A stretch of DNA of 16,096 nucleotides from an uncultured beta proteobacterium (GTDB lineage: Bacteria; Pseudomonadota; Gammaproteobacteria; Burkholderiales; Rhodocyclaceae): assembly GCA_903953145.1 (NCBI GenBank), contig CAJBIL010000386.1, positions 1 to 16,096 on the forward strand, given 5' to 3'. Made by a program: the position numbers and the translations under genes. Of the stretch, positions 1 to 7,128 are shown piece after piece. Below the pieces are notes generated by a model. The model did no database searches and was not told where the DNA came from. It saw only the letters and a program-made list of their open reading frames with translations. Position 1 is the stretch's first letter, and each line of letters opens with the position of its first letter.

Positions 1-588
1 CTGTGCCGCCGAGGGGATTGGCGGCAACAGCGAAGAAAGATCGCCAGTCGAACTGGCCAGCAGTTGCCCGTCGGTGGTGAATAAAGCGGCTGCCTGCACG
101 CCACTTTGTTCGCGCAAGCGATTAAGCAGTGCGCGACGCTGCGGGTCGGGATGATCGGCCAGCTCCAGCGCCATGCCACGCCCTTTGTCGGACAGATCGG
201 CAAGTAGATAATCAAGTGCGCTTCGTCCAAGATTGAGGCCGGATTCAAGCGCCGTTTCAACACGCACGTCGAACCAGGTTTCAATGCTCTTGGTCACAAA
301 CTGTACCGACACGGCGTAAACGAGAACACCGGGCAACACCGCCATCAGCCCGAACATCAGCATCAAACGTAACTTCAGCCGCGAACCGAAAACCTTGGCC
401 CGGTGATCGCGCCAGAGAGAGCGCAATTGCCAGCCGAGCAAGCCAAGCAGTGAAAGTGCGACCAAAGCATTAAGGCCAAGTAGCCAGGGATAGTGGCGGG
501 CAAAGAGGGCGGTATTGGCACTCGCCGAGGCAAGCAGGAAAAGCAGGATGGCGCCAAATGAGGCACCGGCGATGACGAGATATTTCAT
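1..588 (-). CDS. ntrY: NtrY-type nitrogen-regulation sensor histidine kinase, N-terminal part (runs off the left edge)
   Basis: The frame is open from an ATG at 588 to the window edge (196 codons), so only the sensor end is present. Three hydrophobic stretches are visible at about residues 3-20, 35-55 and 74-96. They are followed by the conserved stretch SIETWFDVRVETALESGLNL (about 101-120) that I recognise from NtrY proteins, then a soluble, presumably periplasmic or membrane-proximal, sensor region. HAMP, PAS, HisKA and ATPase domains would lie left of the window. NtrY autophosphorylates and passes phosphate to NtrX, an NtrC-like activator, in control of nitrogen metabolism and, in some beta-proteobacteria, the cell envelope or redox state. 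The ATG overlaps the TGA of the preceding DUF4390 gene by 4 bp (ATGA), so translation is probably coupled. The family call is secure; the exact signal sensed is not visible. Confidence 0.85.
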   Translation of the reverse strand, partial: MKYLVIAGASFGAILLFLLASASANTALFARHYPWLLGLNALVALSLLGLLGWQLRSLWRDHRAKVFGSRLKLRLMLMFGLMAVLPGVLVYAVSVQFVTKSIETWFDVRVETALESGLNLGRSALDYLLADLSDKGRGMALELADHPDPQRRALLNRLREQSGVQAAALFTTDGQLLASSTGDLSSLLPPIPSAAQ

Positions 589-1184
589 TTGCTCTCGCCC
601 GACACTACGGCCGTTTTCCCTTCGCCGGGGACAACGCTCCAGCGCACCCAGTCGGAGGCCAGATTCCAGTCCCGGTTGGCAATTGCCGTGACCTGGAAGG
701 TTTTTGGCATTTGCGAAAGGTCCAGACGCAAACGCAGGCTGGCCAGATAGGTTTCGTCAGCCTTGACGGATCCCCTGTCGAGCACGCTCCAGTTGCGCAG
801 TCGGGCCAACTGACGCAACGCAGCATCAAGCGTATCAAAACTCTGATGTAATGCGCCGGTCGACAGACGGTACTGCCGGGTCAGCGCGTGATACGAGAGG
901 CGAAAAGTCTGGCTGCGACTGACAACTTTCTCGTCCAGCCAATACCAGCGCGGCCGCGTCAGCTCGAATTCTGTAACGAAATAAAGCACCACCCCTTTGG
1001 TCACCGCTTCTTCGAGCCGGGCATTGAAATCCATGACAAAATCAGCGGCAAGAATATAGCTGTCTTCATCCGCAGAAAGCTGCGGATCACGAATTTCAAT
1101 CTCACCGGCCTGCACTGCCAGCGTCGCCAGCAGCAGCGCAAAACCACAGGAGAGCGCTCTAAAAAGCTTTCCGCAACAACGCAT
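585..1184 (-). CDS. DUF4390 domain-containing exported protein
   Basis: The product has 199 residues when started at the ATG at 1184. This start gives a clean signal peptide: basic RCCGK, a hydrophobic core at about 8-22, and probable cleavage after AVQA (about residue 26). An in-frame start at 1229 would add 15 residues with no signal-like character and would bury more of the gene in rsmB. The mature part has the pattern of the DUF4390 family found between rsmB and ntrY in beta-proteobacteria: a two-layer beta-rich region with WYWLDEKVV (about 80-88), FRLSYHALTRQYRLS and a C-terminal WNLASDWVRW. The function is unknown. Its fixed place directly before ntrY suggests a periplasmic partner or ligand-sensing accessory of that kinase, which is inference. 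It overlaps the rsmB 3' end by 26 bp and ntrY by 4 bp, so all three are probably one transcript. Confidence 0.85.
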   Translation of the reverse strand: MRCCGKLFRALSCGFALLLATLAVQAGEIEIRDPQLSADEDSYILAADFVMDFNARLEEAVTKGVVLYFVTEFELTRPRWYWLDEKVVSRSQTFRLSYHALTRQYRLSTGALHQSFDTLDAALRQLARLRNWSVLDRGSVKADETYLASLRLRLDLSQMPKTFQVTAIANRDWNLASDWVRWSVVPGEGKTAVVSGESK

Positions 1185-2550
1185 AATAAAATCCGTCGTG
1201 TTCTTCCTGAGGCAGCAGTTGCACCTCATTCAAGCGCTCGGCACCCGGCTGTCGAACCAGAAAGGCGTCGATTTGGGCACCATTTTCCTCAGGGAAAACC
1301 GAGCAGGTTGCGTAAAGCAGCTTGCCCCCCGGCTTCAGCAAGGGCCACAAAGCATCAAGAATGGCGGTCTGCGTCAGCGCAAAGCGACGGATGTCGCCCT
1401 CGCGGCGCAACCACTTGATGTCAGGATGGCGACGGACAACGCCCGACGCCGAGCAAGGGACATCCGCCAGGATTGCATCGAACGACCGGCCATCCCACCA
1501 TTGCTCCGGTTTGCTGCAATCAGCCACGCGCACGCTGGCACTTAGTCCCAGGCGCTGCAGATTTTCTTCAATTCGACGGGTACGCGTGGCATCGATATCG
1601 AGTGCCAACAGATCGATATTGCAGCGCTCGAGCAAATGCGCCGATTTACCGCCAGGGGCAGCACAGGCATCGAGCACATAAGCCCCCTCTGCCGGATCAA
1701 GCAGCACAGCAGCTCGCTGAGCACCGGCATCCTGCACTGAAACAAGGCCCTGGTAAAAACCGGGCAACGCATCGACCGGTACCGGCTTGTTCAGGTGCAA
1801 TGCACTCTCGCCAACAAGTCGTACAGAATGGCCGGCGGCTTCAAGCCGGGCAGCGTATCCGGCTGGCGTAAGCTGTCGCTGATTAACCCGCAACATCATC
1901 GGCGGCTGACTGTTACCCGCCGCCACAATCTGTTGCCAGTCCTGCGGATAGGCACGGCGCAAGCGGGCAAGCCACCACCGTGGGTGCTGCTGCGTGGCTT
2001 CGTCATCGTTAGCTGCAGCTGCCAACAGCGCCTCGCGCTGGCGCAGGAAATTGCGCAAGACGCCATTCACCAGCCCCTTGAATACGCCACCGGCCAGCTC
2101 GCCCGCAGCAATAACCGCCTGATCAACAACCGTGTGTGCTGCCTCCGGACGGGTTTCAAGACGATAGAGCGCGACCAGCAGCAGTGCATGAGTGGCACCA
2201 TGCGTTAAGGGCTTTTCGAGCAAACGGCCAAGAATGAAGTCACCCAGCGCATGCCGGCGCAAAACACCGTAGGCCGCATCCTGAGCCGCTGCGCGAGCGG
2301 CCGACGCCTCCTTGCCAAGCGCGAGCAGCGCTTCGGTCAGACTTTTTCCATCGCGGACAGCAGCAACTGCGCGCGCTGCCAGTAAAAAACTCCAGCCGAG
2401 CGAATCGGCGGGCAACGAGGCAACTGCCAGCGCCGCCTCCCCGGCCGGTTTGCGAACCCGGGCAAATCGTGATCGGGGGATGTCAGCTGAAGATGAATTG
2501 GCAGGCAAGGCGGTACTTCGCGGTAGTCTCTGATGCAACGAGTTTAGCAT
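1159..2550 (-). CDS. rsmB: 16S rRNA (cytosine-967-C5)-methyltransferase RsmB
   Basis: RsmB uses S-adenosylmethionine to methylate C967 of 16S rRNA. From the ATG at 2550 the product has 463 residues. It shows an N-terminal NusB-like helical domain (starting near LAARAVAAVRDGKSLTEALL), the SAM-binding motif VLDACAAPGGKS, motif IV DVPCSASGVVRRHPDIKW with Cys366, and motif VI YATCSVFPEENG with Cys416. Those two cysteines are the release and catalytic pair of the RsmB/Nop2 family. E. coli RsmB has about 429 residues; the excess here is about 50 low-complexity residues ahead of the NusB-like domain. A GTG at 2592 would add 14 more residues and would run right up to the divergent transporter start. 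Neither start has a good Shine-Dalgarno sequence, so the start is the uncertain part. The gene leads the rsmB-DUF4390-ntrY group. Confidence 0.92.
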   Translation of the reverse strand: MLNSLHQRLPRSTALPANSSSADIPRSRFARVRKPAGEAALAVASLPADSLGWSFLLAARAVAAVRDGKSLTEALLALGKEASAARAAAQDAAYGVLRRHALGDFILGRLLEKPLTHGATHALLLVALYRLETRPEAAHTVVDQAVIAAGELAGGVFKGLVNGVLRNFLRQREALLAAAANDDEATQQHPRWWLARLRRAYPQDWQQIVAAGNSQPPMMLRVNQRQLTPAGYAARLEAAGHSVRLVGESALHLNKPVPVDALPGFYQGLVSVQDAGAQRAAVLLDPAEGAYVLDACAAPGGKSAHLLERCNIDLLALDIDATRTRRIEENLQRLGLSASVRVADCSKPEQWWDGRSFDAILADVPCSASGVVRRHPDIKWLRREGDIRRFALTQTAILDALWPLLKPGGKLLYATCSVFPEENGAQIDAFLVRQPGAERLNEVQLLPQEEHDGFYYALLRKAF

Positions 2551-2592
2551 GATGATGATGCGGTATCGGCCGCAGGCGGCGATAATGCGCAC

Positions 2593-3495
2593 ATGATCTC
2601 CCCATTACTCAAACGTTATGCTTGGCTGTCGATTGCTGCCGCACTGTCGACAATTGCCCTGAAAAGCATGGCCTGGTGGTTGACCGGCTCAGTCGGCCTA
2701 CTCTCGGATGCACTCGAATCGCTGGTCAATCTGGCCGGTGCGGTGATGGCATTGGCTATGCTAAATCTCGCTGCCCAGCCGGCGGACGAGAACCATGCAT
2801 ACGGTCACGGCAAGGCTGAATATTTTTCAAGCGGCTTTGAAGGCTTACTGATCCTGCTTGCCGCAATCGCTATCGGGGTGACGGCCATTGAGCGCCTGCT
2901 GCATCCACAACCCATCGAACAAGTCGGCATCGGCCTTGCCGTTTCGGTAATCGCCTCGATCATTAACCTGGTCACCGCCCGCATCCTGCTCGCTGCCGGC
3001 CACCAGCACCGTTCGATCACCCTGGAGGCGGATGCGCACCATCTGATGACCGATGTATGGACTTCGGCCGGTGTGATTGTTGGGGTCGGCGCCGTTGCCC
3101 TGACGGGCTGGTTATGGCTTGACCCGGTACTTGCCCTGCTGGTCGCCGCCAATATCATCTGGACTGGCTGGCGCTTGGTGCAGCGCTCGGCAGATGGACT
3201 GATGGATACTGCATTACCACCGGAACAGCATCGGGCTATCGTCGCCATACTCGATAGCTACCGGTCGCAAGGTATTGATTTTCACGCGCTGCGTACCCGG
3301 CAGGCGGGGGCGCGCTGCTTTGTTGAGGTTCATGTTCTCGTGCCAGGCGCCTGGACGGTACAGCGCGGCCACGACTTGCTGGAGGATCTGGAGGCCACCA
3401 TTCGTGCCGAACAACCCTACATCACGGTATTTACGCACCTTGAGCCGCTCGAAGACCCTGCCTCACAGGACGATATCCGGCTGGATCGCCGATGA
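2593..3495 (+). CDS. Cation diffusion facilitator (CDF) family divalent-metal efflux transporter
   Basis: The product is 300 residues, the usual CDF length. It has about six membrane segments between residues 10 and 200 and a cytoplasmic C-terminal dimerisation domain (about 205-290, containing FHALRTRQAGARCFVEVHV). CDF proteins are proton antiporters that export Zn, Fe, Mn, Co or Cd from the cytoplasm. The diagnostic TM2-TM3 loop ENHAYGHGKAEYFSSGFEG is at about 67-85, and the TM5 HxxxD metal site is H151/D155 (AHHLMTD). Aligned by eye with E. coli FieF, the TM2 ligands D45 and D49 fall on E42 and N46 here, so the metal preference should not be copied from FieF. The start sits 43 bp from the divergent rsmB start, with no clear Shine-Dalgarno. 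The next gene, a zinc-dependent nuclease, begins 19 bp downstream, so the two are probably co-transcribed. Confidence 0.9.
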   Translation: MISPLLKRYAWLSIAAALSTIALKSMAWWLTGSVGLLSDALESLVNLAGAVMALAMLNLAAQPADENHAYGHGKAEYFSSGFEGLLILLAAIAIGVTAIERLLHPQPIEQVGIGLAVSVIASIINLVTARILLAAGHQHRSITLEADAHHLMTDVWTSAGVIVGVGAVALTGWLWLDPVLALLVAANIIWTGWRLVQRSADGLMDTALPPEQHRAIVAILDSYRSQGIDFHALRTRQAGARCFVEVHVLVPGAWTVQRGHDLLEDLEATIRAEQPYITVFTHLEPLEDPASQDDIRLDRR

Positions 3496-3514
3496 TTCTC
3501 GCCGGCTGCCGGAT

Positions 3515-4438
3515 ATGATCCGACCATCCATACTGCTTGCTTTATCGACCATTCTCTTGCTCCAGGCAGCACCAGCAATCGCCTGGAATGCGGCGGGGCA
3601 TCGTCTGAGCGCCTATATCGCGTGGCAGAAAATGGACGAGGTAACGCGTAAAAAGGTCGAAGGTCTGCTGCTTCAGCACCCCGATCATGAACATTGGCTT
3701 AAGCGCGCTAAAAATGCGCCGCCCGCACTTGCCGCCTTTCTCGAAGCATCAACCTGGCCGGACGACATCAAGAGCGACAGACGTTTCCACGATAGCGAAA
3801 ACGAAACAACGGCGCCCATCCGCGGATTTTCCGACCGCGCCCGCCACCGGCAATGGCATTACATCAACCGACCGCTCGCCCCGTTACCCAGCCATTCACC
3901 GAAAGAGGTGACCGGCCAACTGGACGGGCGACTCGCCGAACTGATTGAAGTCATGCGTAGCAACGACGATCTGCAACGCATTTATGCCCTGCCCTGGCTG
4001 ATCCATCTGGTAGCGGACGCGCACCAACCACTGCATGTAGTCAGCCGCTATGACCGGGAAGGCCAAAGCGACGATGGCGGCAATGCGCTGACCATTGCAA
4101 CCCCGTTCCACCCGCGTCTGGCTACGATGAACCTGCACGCCTACTGGGACGACCTCCCAGGCCCGCCGTGGTTACGCGGCGAGCGACTGGAACAGGCCGG
4201 CAATGCCATCATGGAAGCACATCCGCGACCACCACCGGTTGGCACAATCAGTCACTGGATCGAGGAAAGCTGGCAAATCGCGGCGCACAACGCATATCCT
4301 GACGACACGAACCGCACCAACCCGACCCCCGAAATCACACCCGAATTTAACGAGCGGGCGCAGGAAGTTGCCCGGCAACGCATCGCCGAAGCAGGCTACC
4401 GACTCGCATTCCTGCTGCAACGCCTGCTGAAAAAATAG
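3515..4438 (+). CDS. Exported S1/P1-type zinc-dependent nuclease
   Basis: S1/P1 nucleases cut single-stranded DNA and RNA (and often 3'-nucleotides) with three zinc ions. The ATG at 3515 gives 307 residues with a signal peptide (hydrophobic 5-18, cleavage after AIA at 23), so the mature protein begins with Trp24. In this family the first residue of the mature enzyme must be Trp, because its backbone binds zinc. The remaining ligands are visible: H29 (WNAAGH), an Asp at 83/84 (WPDD), H115 (QWHY), H164-x3-D168-x5-H174 (HLVADAHQPLH) and H208-x3-D212 (HAYWD), plus DDGGN at 187-190. All appear intact, so the enzyme should be active in the periplasm or outside. Upstream in-frame starts inside the transporter gene are rejected because only 3515 fits the signal peptide. 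It probably scavenges nucleotides or phosphate; it is transcribed with a metal transporter. Its 3' end converges on htpX. Confidence 0.9.
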   Translation: MIRPSILLALSTILLLQAAPAIAWNAAGHRLSAYIAWQKMDEVTRKKVEGLLLQHPDHEHWLKRAKNAPPALAAFLEASTWPDDIKSDRRFHDSENETTAPIRGFSDRARHRQWHYINRPLAPLPSHSPKEVTGQLDGRLAELIEVMRSNDDLQRIYALPWLIHLVADAHQPLHVVSRYDREGQSDDGGNALTIATPFHPRLATMNLHAYWDDLPGPPWLRGERLEQAGNAIMEAHPRPPPVGTISHWIEESWQIAAHNAYPDDTNRTNPTPEITPEFNERAQEVARQRIAEAGYRLAFLLQRLLKK

Positions 4439-4471
4439 GTGAAAAGAGAAGAATCGTTTTATGTGAACGCA

Positions 4472-4487
4472 TGTTCCACGTGAAACC
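4472..4487. other. parS centromere site (ParB/Spo0J binding), copy 1
   Basis: The 16 bases TGTTCCACGTGAAACC match the bacterial parS consensus TGTTNCACGTGAAACA at all but the last position. The site lies in the 86-bp gap between the convergent nuclease and htpX genes, so it is in neither a coding region nor a promoter. ParB loads here as a CTP clamp and, with ParA and SMC, segregates the chromosome origin. A second equally good copy is at 12529-12544. A near-perfect match to a 16-bp motif occurring twice in 16 kb is not expected by chance. Confidence 0.85.
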
Positions 4488-4524
4488 AGACCGCGCTTAG
4501 AAGCACCCCGAATTTCCGGCAGGA

Positions 4525-5373
4525 TTAGCGGACCGCCAAAGCGCGTAATTTTGCAACGCGCGCCTCGGTTGCCGGATGCGTGGAAAAAAGACCGCGCAAA
4601 CCGCCGCCGGAGAGCGGGTTCATGATCATCATCTGAGCGGTTTCAGGATGCGCCTCAGCGGTCGCCATCGGAATCCCGCGCGCGTAGGCGTCGATTTTTG
4701 TCAGGGCATCGGCTAGCGCATGTGGGTCACCACTAATCTCAGCGCCACCGCGATCTGCTTCAAACTCGCGGGCTCGTGAAATAGCCATCTGAATCAGCCC
4801 GGCGGCTAAGGGGGCAAGCAGCGCAACGGCAATTCCAGCCAGCGGATTGGCTGGGCGCCCTTCCGAATCACGCCCGCCAAAAAATACGGCAAAGTTGGCA
4901 AGTGCCGAAATAGCACCCGCCATCGTTGCCGAAATGGTCGAGATCAGGATGTCGCGATGCTGTACATGCGCCAGTTCATGCGCCATTACGCCGCGTATTT
5001 CACGTGCTGAGAGAAGTTGCAGGATGCCGGTTGTTGCAGCCACTGCCGCATGTTCCGGATTACGCCCGGTAGCAAATGCATTTGGCTGCGCCTCGTTGAT
5101 CAGGTACACCCGCGGCATTGGCAAGCCAGCGCGCTGCGCCAACTCTTTGACCATGTTATAAAACTGCGGCGCGGAGGCTTCGTCGACTTCTTTTGCATCG
5201 TACATTTTCAGTACCATGCTATCGGAAAACCAGTAGGCAAAAATATTCATGCCGCCACCAAAGAGCAGCGCCAGTAGCATTCCCGATGAACCGCCAAGCA
5301 TTGCCCCGATAACGCCGAATAGCGCCAGAATAGCGGCCATCAGAATGGATGTTTTGAGCCAATTACCCAACAT
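4525..5373 (-). CDS. htpX: HtpX, membrane-bound zinc metalloprotease (M48 family, heat-shock protein)
   Basis: The product has 282 residues, the normal HtpX length. It has two N-terminal membrane segments (about 8-25 and 31-50), a cytoplasmic catalytic region, and two further hydrophobic segments (about 147-165 and 178-198). The zinc site is H132-E133-x2-H136 (AHELAHVQH) with the third ligand E203 in SRAREFEADRGG. HtpX degrades misfolded or damaged inner-membrane proteins alongside FtsH. The start is fixed by a strong GGAGGT Shine-Dalgarno (revcomp of 5381-5386) 7 bp ahead of the ATG. It lies 69 bp downstream of fmt on the same strand, but a sigma-32-like promoter overlaps the fmt stop, so heat-shock expression independent of def-fmt is likely. 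The 3' end faces the nuclease gene across a parS site. Confidence 0.96.
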   Translation of the reverse strand: MLGNWLKTSILMAAILALFGVIGAMLGGSSGMLLALLFGGGMNIFAYWFSDSMVLKMYDAKEVDEASAPQFYNMVKELAQRAGLPMPRVYLINEAQPNAFATGRNPEHAAVAATTGILQLLSAREIRGVMAHELAHVQHRDILISTISATMAGAISALANFAVFFGGRDSEGRPANPLAGIAVALLAPLAAGLIQMAISRAREFEADRGGAEISGDPHALADALTKIDAYARGIPMATAEAHPETAQMMIMNPLSGGGLRGLFSTHPATEARVAKLRALAVR

Positions 5374-5386
5374 CGAAGTAACCTCC

Positions 5387-5416
5387 GTTTCGGCAAAATT
5401 GCCGGCTTGTCGAAAC
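5387..5416 (-). promoter_or_regulatory. Stem-loop in the htpX leader next to the ribosome-binding site
   Basis: GTTTCG (5387-5392) is complementary to CGAAAC (5411-5416), and between them the block at 5391-5404 forms its own short hairpin (CGGCA, four-base loop, TGCCG). The structure ends directly at the Shine-Dalgarno of htpX. No T-run follows, so it is not a terminator. If transcription starts near 5414, only the inner hairpin is complete; a transcript reading through from fmt would contain the whole structure. A role in translation control is a guess. Confidence 0.35.
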
Positions 5417-5419
5417 GTT

Positions 5420-5447
5420 AGATGGGGAAGTTACGAAAAAATTCAAG
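5420..5447 (-). promoter_or_regulatory. Sigma-32 (heat-shock) promoter for htpX
   Basis: Reading the minus strand, CTTGAA (5447-5442) is followed after 14 bases by CCCCATCT (5427-5420). This is the E. coli RpoH consensus (CTTGAAA, 13-15 bp, CCCCATnT) with both boxes essentially complete. Transcription would begin near 5414, giving a leader of about 40 nt before htpX. The -35 box overlaps the fmt stop codon. HtpX is a known heat-shock protein in E. coli, so motif and gene agree. Confidence 0.72.
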
Positions 5448-6387
5448 CAGAAGGCAACGTAAAACGATGCCCCGCCAACACCGGCGTCCCAGCCAGAAAC
5501 TGCTTGACCGGCAGTCGCTTGCCGCCGGCCTTCTGCAATTCAACCAGCAGCAGCGCACCCTCGCCGCAGGCCACGACAATCCCGCGCTTATCCACGGCCA
5601 GTACGACTCCTGGCTCGCAACGATCTGCGCCCTCTTCGGCTAATTCGCTCAACTCGACGGCCCAGATCTTGAGTGTGCTGCCAGCCAGACTGGAAAATGC
5701 GCCAGGAAAAGGATTGAAAGCCTGAACGTGTCGCTTCAAATCGACAGCCGGCTGTCGCCAGTCAAGCGCCGCCTCACACTTGCCGATCTTGTCCGCGTAA
5801 GTCACGCCTGCCGTCGGCTGAAGGCAAGGAGACAAGGGCAATCGAGCAAGTGCATCAACAATCAATTGCGCACCAAGGCTGGCCAACTTGTTGTGCAAGG
5901 TCAGCGAAGTATCGTCATTTGTAATTGACAAGGCTGCCGACGAAAGAATTGGACCGGTATCAAGCCCCGCCTCCATTTGCATGATGCAAACGCCGGTTTC
6001 CTTGTCACCGGCAAGAATCGCCCGCTGAATCGGCGCAGCCCCCCGCCAGCGAGGCAACAAAGACGCATGAATATTTATACAACCCAGTCGCGGCATATCC
6101 AGGACGGCCTGCGGCAAAATCAAACCGTAGGCGGCAACCACCATGATGTCCGCACCTACAGCCAAAATACGCGCCTGCGTTGCCGCATCCTTGAGCGAGA
6201 CAGGCTGGAAAACTTCAATACCCGCAGCCTGAGCACACTGCTTGACGGCCGATGCCTGCATCGCCAACCCCCTTCCGGCAGGTCGATCCGGCTGGGTCAA
6301 AACGAGCGAAACCTGATGACCAGCATCAATAATGGCCTGCAAAGCCTGCGCCGCGAACTCGGGCGTTCCCGCAAAAATCACTTTCAT
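5443..6387 (-). CDS. fmt: Methionyl-tRNA formyltransferase
   Basis: Fmt transfers a formyl group from 10-formyl-tetrahydrofolate to Met-tRNA(fMet), making the initiator tRNA. The product from the ATG at 6387 has 314 residues (E. coli 315). It begins MKVIFAGTPEFA, and the N-terminal formyltransferase fold carries the catalytic set N105, H107 and D143 within CINIHASLLPRWRGAAPIQ and AGLDTGP. The C-terminal OB-like tRNA-binding domain covers about 205-314. Longer upstream starts inside def are rejected because the family start is exact here. The ATG overlaps the def TGA by 4 bp (ATGA), so translation of the two is coupled. The functional pairing is the classic one: Fmt adds the formyl group that Def later removes. 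Confidence 0.97.
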   Translation of the reverse strand: MKVIFAGTPEFAAQALQAIIDAGHQVSLVLTQPDRPAGRGLAMQASAVKQCAQAAGIEVFQPVSLKDAATQARILAVGADIMVVAAYGLILPQAVLDMPRLGCINIHASLLPRWRGAAPIQRAILAGDKETGVCIMQMEAGLDTGPILSSAALSITNDDTSLTLHNKLASLGAQLIVDALARLPLSPCLQPTAGVTYADKIGKCEAALDWRQPAVDLKRHVQAFNPFPGAFSSLAGSTLKIWAVELSELAEEGADRCEPGVVLAVDKRGIVVACGEGALLLVELQKAGGKRLPVKQFLAGTPVLAGHRFTLPSA

Positions 6388-6887
6388 GCGGTAATCCGCG
6401 CCTGTTTGGCAAGCTTTGCCTTGATCCGGGTTTGCTTCAATTGCGAGAGGTGATCTACGAATACCTTGCCTTGCAGGTGATCCATTTCGTGCTGGATACA
6501 CACCGCGAGCAAACCCTCAGCCTCGACGACCTGCTCATTACTCTCAAGATCGAGAAAACGGACAACCACATGCTCAGCACGCTCGACCTTGTCGTAAATA
6601 CCAGGCACCGACAAACAGCCCTCCTCACAAACCTGGACGCCATCGCACTCGACGAGCTGCGGATTGATCAGCACCAGCAACTCGTTCCTGGCTTCGGAAG
6701 CATCGATAACAATCACACACTTGTGCACGTTAACCTGCGTGGCAGCGAGTCCAATCCCGGGCGCTTCGTACATGGTTTCAGCCATATCACGCGCCAGACG
6801 GCGAATGTTGTCATCAATATTTTCGACCGGTGTGGCAATTTTTTTCAACCGGGAATCAGGAAAGCGGAGTATTGGTAGTAGCGGCAT
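6384..6887 (-). CDS. def: Peptide deformylase
   Basis: Def removes the N-formyl group from nascent proteins with a metal ion (Fe2+ or Zn2+ type). From the ATG at 6887 the product has 167 residues (E. coli 169). All three family motifs are present: GIGLAATQ (Q51), EEGCLSVPG (C91) and QHEMDH (H133, E134, H137), where C91, H133 and H137 bind the metal and E134 is catalytic. Further upstream in-frame codons would add about 40 residues unlike the family, so 6887 is the start; its Shine-Dalgarno is poor. It heads the def-fmt(-htpX) group. The 241-bp region to the divergent LysM gene contains a TACAAT -10 box pointing towards def, with a leader of about 80 nt. Confidence 0.97.
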   Translation of the reverse strand: MPLLPILRFPDSRLKKIATPVENIDDNIRRLARDMAETMYEAPGIGLAATQVNVHKCVIVIDASEARNELLVLINPQLVECDGVQVCEEGCLSVPGIYDKVERAEHVVVRFLDLESNEQVVEAEGLLAVCIQHEMDHLQGKVFVDHLSQLKQTRIKAKLAKQARITA

Positions 6888-6936
6888 AAAAAACTTGATC
6901 GAAGTAGTAATTACGTGCAGAATCGAGCGTAATATC

Positions 6937-6966
6937 TTGAAAAACGGCGAAAATTTGGTGTTTAAG
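6937..6966 (+). promoter_or_regulatory. Possible sigma-70 promoter for the LysM-dprA-smg operon
   Basis: TTGAAA (6937-6942), an 18-bp spacer and TTTAAG (6961-6966) give a modest sigma-70 match facing the LysM gene, with a leader of roughly 155 nt. It lies almost face to face with the candidate def -10 element. The rest of the gap between def and the LysM gene holds only a TCAGTCAG direct repeat (7026-7033 and 7040-7047) and the Shine-Dalgarno GAGG at 7117-7120. Confidence 0.25.
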
Positions 6967-6972
6967 CACCTC

Positions 6973-6978
6973 ATTGTA
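6973..6978 (-). promoter_or_regulatory. Possible -10 element for def
   Basis: On the minus strand TACAAT (6978-6973) matches the sigma-70 -10 consensus at five of six positions and would start transcription near 6966, about 80 nt ahead of def. No good -35 element lies at 16-18 bp spacing (GCGTTC at 17 bp), so this is only a candidate. Confidence 0.3.
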
Positions 6979-7128
6979 CGCCAACCTGAATACCAGAACG
7001 CGTGCAAAAAAACCGGAAAATCAGATCAGTCAGCGTGTTTCAGTCAGTTAATTTGACCCGCCTCCGGATCAGGAGTTTCCAAATCGGTACCCCCGAACAT
7101 CGCCCACCGCTCGCATGAGGACAACCCG

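Noticed and set aside
888..1545. Open plus-strand frames opposite the DUF4390 gene and rsmB
   Set aside because: No domain, no ribosome-binding site and low-complexity composition; both sense-strand genes are well supported.
5001..5006. CACGTG core within htpX as a third parS
   Set aside because: Only the core and four of five left-flank bases fit; the right flank (CTGAG) does not match the consensus, and it lies in coding sequence.
5588..5596. DnaA-box-like TTATCCACG
   Set aside because: A single near match (8 of 9) inside fmt; no cluster, AT-rich unwinding region or repeated boxes, so no origin is claimed in this window.
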